Shown: one piece after another, positions 34,595 to 42,896 of the stretch
Numbering within the stretch: position 1 is the first letter of the stretch
Layout: the number at the start of each line of letters is the position of its first letter
Assembly: GCF_045207655.1 (NCBI RefSeq)
Contig: NZ_CP108784.1
Coordinates: forward strand, 1,984,001-2,048,000
DNA from: Embleya sp045207655
Lineage (GTDB): Bacteria; Actinomycetota; Actinomycetes; Streptomycetales; Streptomycetaceae
Direction: 5' to 3'
DNA: 64,000 bases
Translations under genes and position numbers: made by a program
Notes under the pieces: model-generated
Seen by the model: the letters and a program-made list of their open reading frames with translations, nothing else
The model's database searches: none
Told to the model about the DNA's origin: nothing

Positions 34595-35374
34595 ATGACG
34601 ACCTCACTGATCACCGGCGCCACCTCGGGCCTCGGCGCCGCGTTCGCCCGACGGCTCGCCCACGAAGGGCACGCCCTCGTCCTGGTCGCGCGGGACGAGG
34701 AGCGATTGGCGCAGTGCGCCCGCGATCTGCGCGAGGAACACGGCGTCACGGTGGAGGTGTTGGCCGCGGATCTGTCCCTGGACGAGGGGATCGCGGCCGT
34801 CGAGGCGCGGCTGGCCGATCGGTTCGCGCCGGTGGACGTGTTGGTCAACAACGCCGGCTTCGGCAACCGGGGCGGCTTCCTGGACGCCTCCACGGCGGAC
34901 GAGGTGCGCATGCTCAAGGTGCACTGCGAGGCGGTGTTGCGGCTAACCACCGCGGCGAGTGCGGCGATGCGTGAGCGCGGTCGCGGCTGGGTGGTCAACG
35001 TGGCGTCCGTCGCGGCCTTCCTGCCCCGCGGCACCTACGGCGCGAGCAAGGCGTGGGTGGTCAGCTTCACCGAGGGCGCCGCCCGCGAACTGGCGGGCAG
35101 CGGTGTGCGGTTGATGGCCCTGTGTCCGGGCTTCGTACGCACCGAGTTCCACCTGCGGGCCGGGATGGGCACATCCAACATCCCCAACTGGATGTGGTTG
35201 GACGCCGATCGGGTGGTGGCCGCCGCGATCCGCGACCTCGCGGTGGGCAAGACCGTCAGCGTGCCGGATCTGCGCTACAAGGCGGTGGTCGGGCTGGCCA
35301 AGCTCACCCCGCGCGGCCTGTTCGGCAGCGTGTCCACCAGGACCGGTCGGGTATACGGGCCGACCCGCCCGTAG
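34595..35374 (+). CDS. SDR family NAD(P)-dependent oxidoreductase
   Basis: A 259-residue classical SDR of the ketoreductase/DltE-like type. TGATSGLGAAFARRL is at residues 8-22, VDVLVNNAGFGN near 83-94, VNVASVAAFLPRGTYGASKA contains the Ser and YxxxK residues, and LCPGFVRTEFH follows. The substrate is unknown. The ATG at 34595 begins the cofactor fold directly. It is divergent from the tandem TetR regulator across 219 bp, which makes regulation by that protein plausible. Confidence 0.88.
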   Translation: MTTSLITGATSGLGAAFARRLAHEGHALVLVARDEERLAQCARDLREEHGVTVEVLAADLSLDEGIAAVEARLADRFAPVDVLVNNAGFGNRGGFLDASTADEVRMLKVHCEAVLRLTTAASAAMRERGRGWVVNVASVAAFLPRGTYGASKAWVVSFTEGAARELAGSGVRLMALCPGFVRTEFHLRAGMGTSNIPNWMWLDADRVVAAAIRDLAVGKTVSVPDLRYKAVVGLAKLTPRGLFGSVSTRTGRVYGPTRP

Positions 35375-35448
35375 CCGGCAGGCCACGCCGACCCGCCCGC
35401 GCCCGGCGCCGACCCGATCGGTGCCCGGCGGCGCCCGGTCACGCCGAC

Positions 35449-35477
35449 GGCCCCGTCGACATGGGGTCGACGGGGCC
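35449..35477 (+). terminator. Terminator hairpin after the SDR gene
   Basis: A 12-bp perfect stem, GGCCCCGTCGAC with its complement, closes a 5-base loop. It can serve both the SDR gene and the convergent small gene at 35572. Confidence 0.75.
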
Positions 35478-35571
35478 TACGGGCGCGCACCGGGCGGGGC
35501 GGTGTCACCGTCACGCCCCTCCCCCGGGCTTCCGCGAGGTCCGCTGCTCGACGTCCGGGGACGCCGAGCCG

Positions 35572-35745
35572 TCAGCGCCTCGGGCGGCCCTTGGGCCGGT
35601 CGCTCTTGCCGCGCCGGGCGGCCTTGGGGGACTCGAGGGTGTCCGTCGCCTCCGCTGCCGGCGCCGCTGCGGAGTCCGCACGCTCGGCTTCGACGAACAG
35701 CGAGTTCTTGTTCTGCAGGTGGGGTTTCGACTTCTGCTTGGCCAT
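35572..35745 (-). CDS. Small basic protein of unknown function (57 aa)
   Basis: A short minus-strand gene. The 57-residue product starts MAKQKSKPHLQNKNSLFVEA and ends KSDRPKGRPRR, with an Ala/Glu-rich middle. AGGAGG lies nine bases before the ATG, and a strong hairpin follows the stop. Composition and ends suggest a real nucleic-acid- or ribosome-associated basic peptide rather than chance, but I recognise no family. Confidence 0.65.
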   Translation of the reverse strand: MAKQKSKPHLQNKNSLFVEAERADSAAAPAAEATDTLESPKAARRGKSDRPKGRPRR

Positions 35746-35906
35746 GGCCGTTTCCTCCTACGGAGAACCGATGGTCGGTCTCGTCCACTCTCACACCGTT
35801 CGTCACGGTCCGCATGTCGAGCATCACATGTCGTGATGGCCGGGCGTTCACACGCCGTCGTGATCGAATTCGAATGGCAGCTCGAGATTGCTTCTACGAT
35901 GCCGGA

Positions 35907-36941
35907 ATGCTCCTTGACCAACCCGAGCGCCCACCTCGGTCCCGGCCCCACCGTGCCAAACGGCGGATCGCCGGCCTGCTGGCCGGCCTGGGCATCGTGT
36001 TCGGCTGCGCACAGTGCCTGGCCCCGGCGGACGTCCACGACGCCACCGCGAAGTCCTCGCTGTCCAGCAGTGCGCTCAGGGCCCCCGAGCCGCCCCAGGC
36101 CGCCGCCGCGCACCCGCCGTCGGAGACGCTGGACACCCGGCGGGGCACGTCGCCGATCGACGGGCGCAGCTATATCCGCGCCCCAGGCACCCGGATCACC
36201 GTCTTCGCGCATCGGGGCGCGCCGACGGTGGCGCCGGAGAACACGATGCCCTCGCAAGAGGCGGCCCGGAACGCGGGGGCGGACTGGATCGAGAACGACG
36301 TGCAGCCCAGCACGGACGGCGTGCCGCACATCATGCACGACGCCACCGTGGATCGAACCACCAACGGCAAGGGCGCGATCCGCGATCTGACGTCCTCTCA
36401 CCTGGCCACGCTGGACGCCGGGGCCTGGTTCAAGCCGAAGTTCGCCGGCACCCGCGTGATGACGCTGCGCGAACAGCTCACGGACCTGCGCACGCGCGGC
36501 GGACGGCTGCTCCTGGAGATCAAGAATCCGCACTCCCGCGACGAGGTCGCCCGGATCGTCCAGGAGGTACGCACCGCCGGGATGGCCGGTCGGGTCTTCG
36601 TGCAGAGCTTCGACCAGGAGTCGTTGCGGCTGACCCGCGAGCTCGCCCCCGAGCTGCCGCTGGGCCTGCTCAGCGATCAGCTCGACGCCGATCCGGTCGC
36701 ACTGGCCAAGGAGTTGCGGCTGACCTCGTACAACCCGTCGTACCACGGCCTGGCCCAACGCCCGAACGTGGTCCACGAGTTGCACGCGGCCGGGATCGCG
36801 GTGCTGGCCTGGACCCCGGACGACCCGCGGGAGTGGGCCGCGCTGAACGACGCGGGGGTGGACGGGATCATCACGAACCGGACCGCCGACCTGGTCGCGT
36901 GGAACGCCGCGCACACCACCAAGGACGGCGCCCGCCCCTGA
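35907..36941 (+). CDS. Exported glycerophosphodiester phosphodiesterase
   Basis: A 344-residue protein. A basic N-terminus is followed by a hydrophobic segment (RIAGLLAGLGIVFGCAQCLA, about residues 19-38) consistent with a Sec signal. The Cys in VFGC could be a weak lipobox. The GDPD domain starts at FAHRGAPTVAPENT (about 99), with IENDVQPSTDGVPHIMHD giving the metal and catalytic His residues, and ends WTPDDPREW...DGIITNRTADL. It cleaves glycerophosphodiesters outside the membrane. The start is uncertain by about 11 codons. Confidence 0.85.
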   Translation: MLLDQPERPPRSRPHRAKRRIAGLLAGLGIVFGCAQCLAPADVHDATAKSSLSSSALRAPEPPQAAAAHPPSETLDTRRGTSPIDGRSYIRAPGTRITVFAHRGAPTVAPENTMPSQEAARNAGADWIENDVQPSTDGVPHIMHDATVDRTTNGKGAIRDLTSSHLATLDAGAWFKPKFAGTRVMTLREQLTDLRTRGGRLLLEIKNPHSRDEVARIVQEVRTAGMAGRVFVQSFDQESLRLTRELAPELPLGLLSDQLDADPVALAKELRLTSYNPSYHGLAQRPNVVHELHAAGIAVLAWTPDDPREWAALNDAGVDGIITNRTADLVAWNAAHTTKDGARP

Positions 36942-36958
36942 CCCGCCCCGCCGAAAAC

Positions 36959-37003
36959 GGCCCGCGACCGACCCGGGATGCCCTCCCGGTTCGTTCGCGG
37001 GCC
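36959..37003 (+). terminator. Nested hairpin after the GDPD gene
   Basis: An outer 9-bp stem (GGCCCGCGA/TCGCGGGCC) encloses an inner CCGGGA/TCCCGG stem. It lies 18 bp past the stop. Confidence 0.65.
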
Positions 37004-37192
37004 TCTTCGTAACCGGGCGTCCTTGTCGACGGGCCTGCACCGGGACGGGCCTTCGCGTGGACGGGCCTCTCCGCCGGTGGGCCTCTCCGTCGGCGGCCCC
37101 TCGGTCGACGAGCGGAACCGGCGTTCGCGCGGAACCCGGTCGCACGTGTGCCGATCGGCTCCGGCTGTCCACGGAACCGCACCGGCAAACCC

Positions 37193-37223
37193 TTTACCTC
37201 GTGAGGGCAATGTGACATTTTAC
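37193..37223 (+). promoter_or_regulatory. Putative leaderless promoter and operator of the hydroxyproline operon
   Basis: TTTACC (37193-37198) and CATTTT (37216-37221) are 17 bp apart and place the transcript start at or near the GTG at 37228, which has no ribosome site. TGTGACATTTTAC (37211-37223) shares its first ten bases with the palindrome at 44223-44236. Confidence 0.45.
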
Positions 37224-37227
37224 TGAT

Positions 37228-38385
37228 GTGAGCGAACTCCGTCCCAGTGATGTCGTCGTCATCGGCGCGGGCGTGGTCGGCGCCGCGTGCGCCCACTACG
37301 CCGCGCGTGCCGGGCTGTCGGTCACCGTGCTCGACCGCGGTCCGGTCGCGGGCGGGACCACCGGCGCCGGCGAGGGAAACCTGCTGGTCTCGGACAAGCA
37401 TCCCGGCCCGGAACTGTCCCTGGCCCTGCTCTCGCTCCGCCTGTGGGGCGAGCTGGCGAAGGAGGGACACGACTTCGAGTACCAGGCCAAAGGCGGCCTG
37501 ATCGTCGCGCGCACGGAGGCCGAGGCGGTCGCGATGACCGCCGCGGCCGAGGCACAACGCGCCTGCGAGGTCACCGCCCACACCGTCGACGCCACGGAAC
37601 TGCACTCCTACGAACCGCACTTGGCCCCCGGCCTGGCCGGCGGCACGCACTACCCGCAGGACGCTCAGGTGCAACCGGCCCTGGCCGCCGCCGCGTTGCT
37701 GCGCTCGGGCGTACGCCTGCACACCGGCGTCACGGTGACCGGCTTCCGGCGCGGGCGCGGCGATCGGGTGCTCGGCGTACGCACGTCGCACGGCGACATC
37801 GCGGCCGGTGCCGTGGTCAACGCGGCCGGCACCTGGTCCGGTGCGATCGCCGAGCTCGCCGGGGTGTCCCTGCCGATCCTGCCGCGCCGGGGATTCGTGC
37901 TGGTCACCGAGCCGCTCCCGCCGATCGTGCGACACAAGGTGTACGCGGCGGCCTACACCGGGGACGTGGCCAGCGACGACGCGGACCTGGCCTCCTCGGC
38001 CGTGGTCGAGGGCACCCCGTCCGGCACCGTGTTGATCGGCGCGAGCCGCGAACGGGTGGGCTTCGACCCCTCGTTCCCGGTACCGGTGCTGCGCCGGCTG
38101 GCCGCCCAGGCGATCGAGCTGTTCCCGATCCTGGCCGGCGTCTCGGTGTTGCGCGCCTATCGCGGCTTCCGGCCGTACTGCCCCGACCATCTGCCGGTCG
38201 TCGGCCCGGACCCGCGCGCGCCCGGCCTGCTGCACGCGTGCGGCCACGAGGGCGCGGGCGTGGGCCTGGCGCCCGCGACCGGCCTGCTCATCGCCCGGGC
38301 CCTGACCGGCGACGCCTCCGGGCCCGATCCCGGAGTCGACCCCACCCCATTCGCCCCGACCCGCTTCGCGGAGGTGTCCTCGTGA
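37228..38385 (+). CDS. FAD-dependent oxidoreductase, D-hydroxyproline dehydrogenase beta-type subunit
   Basis: A 385-residue DAO-fold flavoprotein. The Rossmann motif is VVVIGAGVVGAACAHYAARA at the N-terminus, with YRGFRPYCPDHLPVVGPDP and ACGHEGAGVGLAPATG at the C-terminus. With the next two overlapping genes it forms a three-subunit amine/imino-acid dehydrogenase like those of hydroxyproline pathways, oxidising cis-4-hydroxy-D-proline. A general D-amino-acid or sarcosine-type role is the alternative. The GTG start is probably leaderless. Confidence 0.85.
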   Translation: MSELRPSDVVVIGAGVVGAACAHYAARAGLSVTVLDRGPVAGGTTGAGEGNLLVSDKHPGPELSLALLSLRLWGELAKEGHDFEYQAKGGLIVARTEAEAVAMTAAAEAQRACEVTAHTVDATELHSYEPHLAPGLAGGTHYPQDAQVQPALAAAALLRSGVRLHTGVTVTGFRRGRGDRVLGVRTSHGDIAAGAVVNAAGTWSGAIAELAGVSLPILPRRGFVLVTEPLPPIVRHKVYAAAYTGDVASDDADLASSAVVEGTPSGTVLIGASRERVGFDPSFPVPVLRRLAAQAIELFPILAGVSVLRAYRGFRPYCPDHLPVVGPDPRAPGLLHACGHEGAGVGLAPATGLLIARALTGDASGPDPGVDPTPFAPTRFAEVSS

Positions 38386-38669
38386 CCGGCGTATCCCGAC
38401 CCACCCCGGTCCACCCGCCCGACGAGGAGCGCTTCCGGCTGAGGGTGGACGGCCGGAGCATCCCGGTCGAGGCCGGTCAGACCGTCGGCGCCGCGATGCT
38501 CGCCGCCGGGATCCGGTCCTGGCGCACCACCCGGTTCGCGGGCAAGCCGCGTGGGCTGTTCTGCGGCATCGGCGTGTGCTTCGACTGCCTGGTCACGGTC
38601 AACGGCACACCGTCCCTGCGGGCCTGCCTGGTCACCGCCCGGCCCGACGACGAGGTGACCACGACATGA
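38382..38669 (+). CDS. 2Fe-2S subunit of the heteromeric dehydrogenase
   Basis: A 95-residue ferredoxin-like subunit. The cysteine motif is GLFCGIGVCFDCLVTVNG with a final Cys in SLRACLVTARP. Genes of this size and motif accompany heteromeric D-hydroxyproline and octopine/nopaline-type dehydrogenases. It is coupled on both sides by four-base overlaps (GTGA and ATGA), giving fixed stoichiometry with its partners. Confidence 0.9.
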   Translation: MTGVSRPTPVHPPDEERFRLRVDGRSIPVEAGQTVGAAMLAAGIRSWRTTRFAGKPRGLFCGIGVCFDCLVTVNGTPSLRACLVTARPDDEVTTT

Positions 38670-39967
38670 TTCACGACCTGGTCGTCGTCGGCGCCGGCCC
38701 GGCCGGCCTCACCGCCGCCGTCACCGCCGCCCGGTTCGGCCTGCGCGTCGCCGTTCTCGACGCCAACTCCCGGGCGGGCGGCCAATATCACCGACACCGC
38801 GCGGGCCGGCCACCGGCCTGGCCGCCGCTCGCGCGCCTGCACACCGTCGAGCACCTGGCCGAACATCGCGTCTGGGCGGTGGAACGCTCGGCCGAGGGTT
38901 TCGCGGTGCACGCCGTGGCCGGCGAGCGGGACACCACCCCGGTGACCGTCCTCGGCCGCCGACTGCTGCTGGCCACCGGGGCGTACGACCGGCAACTGCC
39001 CTTCCCCGGCTGGGACCTGCCCGGGGTGTTCACCGCCGGCGGCACCCAGGCACTGATCAAGGGCAACGGCGTGGCGCCCGGTCGTCGTGCGGTGGTCGCG
39101 GGCACCGGACCGTTCCTGCTGCCGGTCGCGGTCGCGCTGGCCGACGCGGGCGTCCAGGTGCGGGCCGTCCTGGAGGCGTCCCGGCCCACGCCGCGCGCCG
39201 CCGCCCTCGCGCCGCACAGCCCGGCCCGCGTGGTCGAGGCCGCCCGCTACGCCGCCGCGCTGGCCCGGCGGCGGATCCCCTATCGCACCGGCCGGGCCGT
39301 GATCGCCGCAACCGGCGACCACACCGGACTGACCTCGGTCACCGTGGCCCGGCTCGACGCGGACTGGCGCGCGCGGCCCGGCACCTCGACCGAACTGGCC
39401 TGCGACACGCTCGCGGTCGGCTACGGCTTCACCCCGCAGCTCGAATTGGCCGGCCAACTCGGCTGTGCGAGCACCCCGGACGGTTTCGTCGCGGTGGACG
39501 CGCGGCAGAGCACCGACGTACCGGGCCTGTTCGCCGCCGGTGAGAGCACCGGCATCGGCGGAGTGCATCTCGCGGCGGTCGAGGGCGAGTTGGCGGCCCA
39601 CGCGATGGTCGGCCGGACGCCGCCGCGCGCGCTGCTGCGCCGCCGGGCCGCGCTCACACGGTTCGCCGCCGGGCTGCGCGCGCTCTATCCGGTCCGACCG
39701 GGATGGTTGTCCTGGTCGGACGCGCACACCCCGATCTGCCGCTGCGAGGAGGTGCCCCGAGGCCGGATCGAGGACGCGGCCCGCCGAGGAGCCGACGACG
39801 TGCGCTCGGTCAAGTTGCTCACCCGCGCGGGAATGGGCTGGTGCCAGGGCCGGATGTGCGCCGAGGCCACCGCGTGCGTGTTGTCCGACGTGCTGGACCG
39901 ACCGGTCGCCGCGCCCCCGCCCACCCGTCCGATCGGTGTGCCCATCCGTCTCGGAGACCTAGCCTAA
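38666..39967 (+). CDS. FAD/NAD(P)-dependent oxidoreductase, D-hydroxyproline dehydrogenase alpha-type subunit
   Basis: A 433-residue pyridine-nucleotide-disulfide-type flavoprotein. The first dinucleotide fold is VVVGAGPAGLTAAVTAARFG, a second VVAGTGPFLLPVAVAL is near 145, and GLFAAGESTGIGGVHLA closes the FAD site. The C-terminus adds a BFD-like 2Fe-2S domain with ICRCEEVPRG and GMGWCQGRMCAEA. This matches the large subunit of heteromeric hydroxyproline dehydrogenases. It begins with an ATGA overlap. Confidence 0.9.
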   Translation: MIHDLVVVGAGPAGLTAAVTAARFGLRVAVLDANSRAGGQYHRHRAGRPPAWPPLARLHTVEHLAEHRVWAVERSAEGFAVHAVAGERDTTPVTVLGRRLLLATGAYDRQLPFPGWDLPGVFTAGGTQALIKGNGVAPGRRAVVAGTGPFLLPVAVALADAGVQVRAVLEASRPTPRAAALAPHSPARVVEAARYAAALARRRIPYRTGRAVIAATGDHTGLTSVTVARLDADWRARPGTSTELACDTLAVGYGFTPQLELAGQLGCASTPDGFVAVDARQSTDVPGLFAAGESTGIGGVHLAAVEGELAAHAMVGRTPPRALLRRRAALTRFAAGLRALYPVRPGWLSWSDAHTPICRCEEVPRGRIEDAARRGADDVRSVKLLTRAGMGWCQGRMCAEATACVLSDVLDRPVAAPPPTRPIGVPIRLGDLA

Positions 39968-39975
39968 GGAGCCCC

Positions 39976-40908
39976 ATGAGCCCACACCCCGCCACCTCGC
40001 CCCACTCCGCCCCGGACCCGGCCGACCGCAAGCCGTGGCACGGCATCGTGGTGGCCACCGCGCTACCGCTGCGCGAGGACCTGTCCGTGGACTTCGACGC
40101 GTACGCCGAACACGTGCGGTGGCTCGTGGATTCGGGCTGCGACGGAGTCTGCCCGAACGGCTCGCTCGGCGAGTACCAGTCGCTCACCCCGGACGAGCGG
40201 GCCCTGGTGGTGCGGGTCGCGGTCGAGGCGGTGGGCGGCGACCGGGTACTGCCCGGCGTCGCGGCGTACGGCGCGGCCGAGTCGCTGCGCTGGACCGAGC
40301 AGGCCGCCGAGGCGGGCGCCCGAGCGGTGATGCTGCTCCCGCCCAACAGCTACCGCGCGGACTCCCGCACGGTGCTCGACCACTACCGCACCGTGGCCGG
40401 CGCCGGCCTGCCGATCGTCGCCTACAACAACCCGTTCGACACGAAGGTCGACCTGACCCCGCGACTGCTCGCGGACCTGTACGAGGAAGGCCTCGTGGTC
40501 GGCGTCAAGGAGTTCACCGGGGACGTACGGCGGGCCTACGAGGTGGCCGAACTCGCGCCCGGTCTGGACGTGTTGATCGGCAGCGACGACGTCGCACTGG
40601 AGTTCGGCCTGGCCGGCGCGGTGGGCTGGATCGCCGGCTACGCGAACGTCTTCCCGCGCGCGAGCGTCGAGTTGTACCGCGCGGCCGTCGGCGGCGACGT
40701 GCGCGCCGTGTTGCCGCTGTACCGTCTGCTGCATCCGCTGCTTCGGCTGGACTCGCGCACCGAGTTCGTGCAGTCCATCAAGTTGTCGATGGACCTGGCC
40801 GGCCTCCGAGGCGGCCCGTGCCGCCCGCCGCGGCTCCCACTGTTGCCCGAACAGGAGGCCTCGGTGCGCGAGTTCACCGAGAAGGCACTCGCGGAGGGAC
40901 TGACCTGA
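39976..40908 (+). CDS. DapA-family enzyme, probable 1-pyrroline-4-hydroxy-2-carboxylate deaminase
   Basis: A 310-residue class I aldolase-fold protein. The Schiff-base Lys is in VVGVKEFTGD (Lys178), the conserved Tyr in IVAYNNPF (Tyr150), and NGSLGEYQSLTPDER near 61-75. In hydroxyproline clusters this family deaminates pyrroline-4-hydroxy-2-carboxylate to 2-oxoglutarate semialdehyde. AAGGAG precedes the ATG. The stop shares one base with the next start (TGATG). Confidence 0.85.
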   Translation: MSPHPATSPHSAPDPADRKPWHGIVVATALPLREDLSVDFDAYAEHVRWLVDSGCDGVCPNGSLGEYQSLTPDERALVVRVAVEAVGGDRVLPGVAAYGAAESLRWTEQAAEAGARAVMLLPPNSYRADSRTVLDHYRTVAGAGLPIVAYNNPFDTKVDLTPRLLADLYEEGLVVGVKEFTGDVRRAYEVAELAPGLDVLIGSDDVALEFGLAGAVGWIAGYANVFPRASVELYRAAVGGDVRAVLPLYRLLHPLLRLDSRTEFVQSIKLSMDLAGLRGGPCRPPRLPLLPEQEASVREFTEKALAEGLT

Positions 40909-41909
40909 TGCGCTCACGACACGTCTTCCACGCGGTCGACTCGCACACCGAGGGCATGCCGACCCGGGTGATCACCGGCGGCGTCGGGGTGATCCCCGGC
41001 ACCACGATGGCCGAGCGACGCGTGCACTTCATGGCCCATCTGGACCACCTGCGCACGCTGTTGATGTACGAGCCGCGCGGGCACGGCGCGATGAGCGGCG
41101 CGATCCTGCAACCACCGACGCGACCGGACGCGGACTACGGCGTGTTGTTCATCGAGGTGTCGGGCTGTCTGCCGATGTGCGGGCACGGCACGATCGGGGT
41201 GGCCACCGTGCTCGTCGAGACCGGCATGGTCGAGGTGGTCGAACCGGTCACCACCGTGCGGTTGGACACGCCCGCCGGCCTGGTGGTCGCCGAGGTCGAG
41301 GTACGCGACGGCGCGGCCCGATCGGTGACCCTGCGCAACGTCCCGTCGTACGCACACACCCTGGACGCGACCGTGGACGTGCCCGGGCTCGGCGCGGTCG
41401 GCTACGACATGGCGTACGGCGGCAACTTCTACGCGATCCTGCCCATCGAGAAGGTCGGCCTGCCGTTCGATCGGGCCGAGGCCGGACGCGTTCTGGACAC
41501 CGGACTGGCCATCATGGCCGCGATCAACGAGCAGGCCCGGCCGGTGCACCCGGAGGATCCCGAGATCGCGGGCTGCCACCACGTGCAGTTCCTCGCCCCC
41601 GGCTCGGACGCCACGCTGTCGCGCAACGCGATGGCGATCCACCCTGGTTGGTTCGACCGCTCACCGTGCGGCACCGGAACCAGCGCGCGGATGGCCCAGT
41701 TGGCGGCGCGCGGCGAGTTGGCGGTGGGACAGCCGTTCGTCAACGAGTCGTTCATCGGGACCCGCTTCCACGGGCGGATCGTGGACCGGACCGAGGTGGC
41801 CGGGTATCCGGCCGTGTTGCCGCTGATCACGGGACGGGCCTGGATCACCGCCACGGCGCAATATCTGCTCGATCCGGAGGACCCGTTCCCGGCCGGGTTC
41901 CGCCTGTGA
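40908..41909 (+). CDS. Proline racemase family, probable 4-hydroxyproline 2-epimerase
   Basis: A 333-residue member of the proline racemase superfamily with both catalytic cysteines: Cys91 in PMCGHGTIGVAT and Cys254 in RSPCGTGTSARMAQL. Having both argues for an epimerase or racemase and against the Cys/Thr-type hydroxyproline dehydratase. It would convert trans-4-hydroxy-L-proline to the cis-D isomer for the dehydrogenase encoded upstream. It is translationally coupled to the DapA-like gene. Confidence 0.9.
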   Translation: MRSRHVFHAVDSHTEGMPTRVITGGVGVIPGTTMAERRVHFMAHLDHLRTLLMYEPRGHGAMSGAILQPPTRPDADYGVLFIEVSGCLPMCGHGTIGVATVLVETGMVEVVEPVTTVRLDTPAGLVVAEVEVRDGAARSVTLRNVPSYAHTLDATVDVPGLGAVGYDMAYGGNFYAILPIEKVGLPFDRAEAGRVLDTGLAIMAAINEQARPVHPEDPEIAGCHHVQFLAPGSDATLSRNAMAIHPGWFDRSPCGTGTSARMAQLAARGELAVGQPFVNESFIGTRFHGRIVDRTEVAGYPAVLPLITGRAWITATAQYLLDPEDPFPAGFRL

Positions 41910-42033
41910 GGAACCCGGCCGGGACCGGGCGGGGACCGCGCCGGGCTCCGGTGGGACCGGGCGGGGACCCGGGCGACGATCCTCACGCAGCGTGGTCGCC
42001 CGTACGCACAGTTCCGATCCCACCCCCAGGGTG

Positions 42034-42046
42034 ACTGACCGTCAGT
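42034..42046. promoter_or_regulatory. Palindrome upstream of the GntR gene
   Basis: ACTGACCGTCAGT has perfect 6-bp arms around one base, 22 bp before the GntR ATG. It is suited to autoregulation. I did not find the same sequence before the hydroxyproline operon. Confidence 0.45.
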
Positions 42047-42067
42047 AGCATGGCGGGAGGAGGCACC

Positions 42068-42751
42068 ATGGACACGGGACACGGAGCGCTCGCGCTGCCG
42101 TCCTTCGACGATCGGCCGATCCTGCGGGATCGGGTGGCACGAGAGCTGCGCGCGGCGTTGATCGCGGGCGAGATGCGGCCCGGCGTGGTCTATTCCGCGC
42201 CCGCGCTGGCCGCGCAGTTCGGCGTGTCACCGACGCCGGTGCGCGAGGCGATGCTCGACCTCGCCAACGAGGGACTGGTCGAGGCCGTACGCAACAAGGG
42301 CTTTCGGGTCACCGAACTCTCCGACCGCGAGTTGGACGAGTTCACCGAGGTCCGCGCGTTGATCGAGATTCCGGTGGTGGCCCGACTCGCGGGCGTGGTC
42401 ACCCCGGCCCAACTGGCCGCGCTGCGCCCGGTCGCCGAGGAGATCGTCGCGGCGGCCGAGGTGAGCGATCTGATCCGGTACGTGGAGGCGGACCGTCGCT
42501 TCCACCTGTCGCTGCTCGCGCTCGCGGGCAACGAACACCTGGTTCGGGTGGTCGGCGATCTGCGCAAACGCTCGCGCCTGTACGGTCTGTCCCGACTCGC
42601 GGAGAACGGCCGACTCGTCGCGTCCGCCGCGGAACACCTCGAACTCCTGGACGCGCTCGCCACCGGCGACCCGGCCCGGGCCGAGAGTGTGATGGCGCGG
42701 CACATCGGCCATGTCCGCAACCTGTGGGCGGACCCGAACCAACCGGGCTGA
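42068..42751 (+). CDS. GntR family (FadR/FCD) regulator
   Basis: A 227-residue regulator. The winged helix is at about 20-75 (LRAALIAGEMRPGVVYSAPA, LAAQFGVSPTPVREAMLDLA). The C-terminal FCD helical domain has the metal-ligand pattern EVRALIE, DRRFHLSLL, AAEHLELLDAL and MARHIGHV. GGAGGAGG precedes the ATG at 42068. It follows the hydroxyproline genes on the same strand and is their likely regulator. Confidence 0.87.
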   Translation: MDTGHGALALPSFDDRPILRDRVARELRAALIAGEMRPGVVYSAPALAAQFGVSPTPVREAMLDLANEGLVEAVRNKGFRVTELSDRELDEFTEVRALIEIPVVARLAGVVTPAQLAALRPVAEEIVAAAEVSDLIRYVEADRRFHLSLLALAGNEHLVRVVGDLRKRSRLYGLSRLAENGRLVASAAEHLELLDALATGDPARAESVMARHIGHVRNLWADPNQPG

Positions 42752-42824
42752 GGCCGGGGCCGGGTAGGGGCCGGGTAGGGGCCGGGGCGGAGACCGGCTT
42801 CCGATCCCGTGCCCGGCTCCGGCG

Positions 42825-42857
42825 TCGGCGCCCGAGTCCTCGGACTTCGGGCGCCGA
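42825..42857. terminator. Bidirectional terminator between gntR and pip
   Basis: Perfect 11-bp outer arms (TCGGCGCCCGA/TCGGGCGCCGA) continue into GTCC/GGAC with a single bulged T. It sits between the convergent stops at 42751 and 42897. Confidence 0.75.
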
Positions 42858-42896
42858 GCCGCTGCCGGACGGGGATGGGATGGGGGTGGGAGTAGG

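Noticed and set aside
35421..35906. A 162-residue N-terminal extension of the glycerophosphodiesterase
   Set aside because: It would run through a terminator hairpin and the antisense of the small 35572-35745 gene, and the signal-like segment fits a start near 35907.
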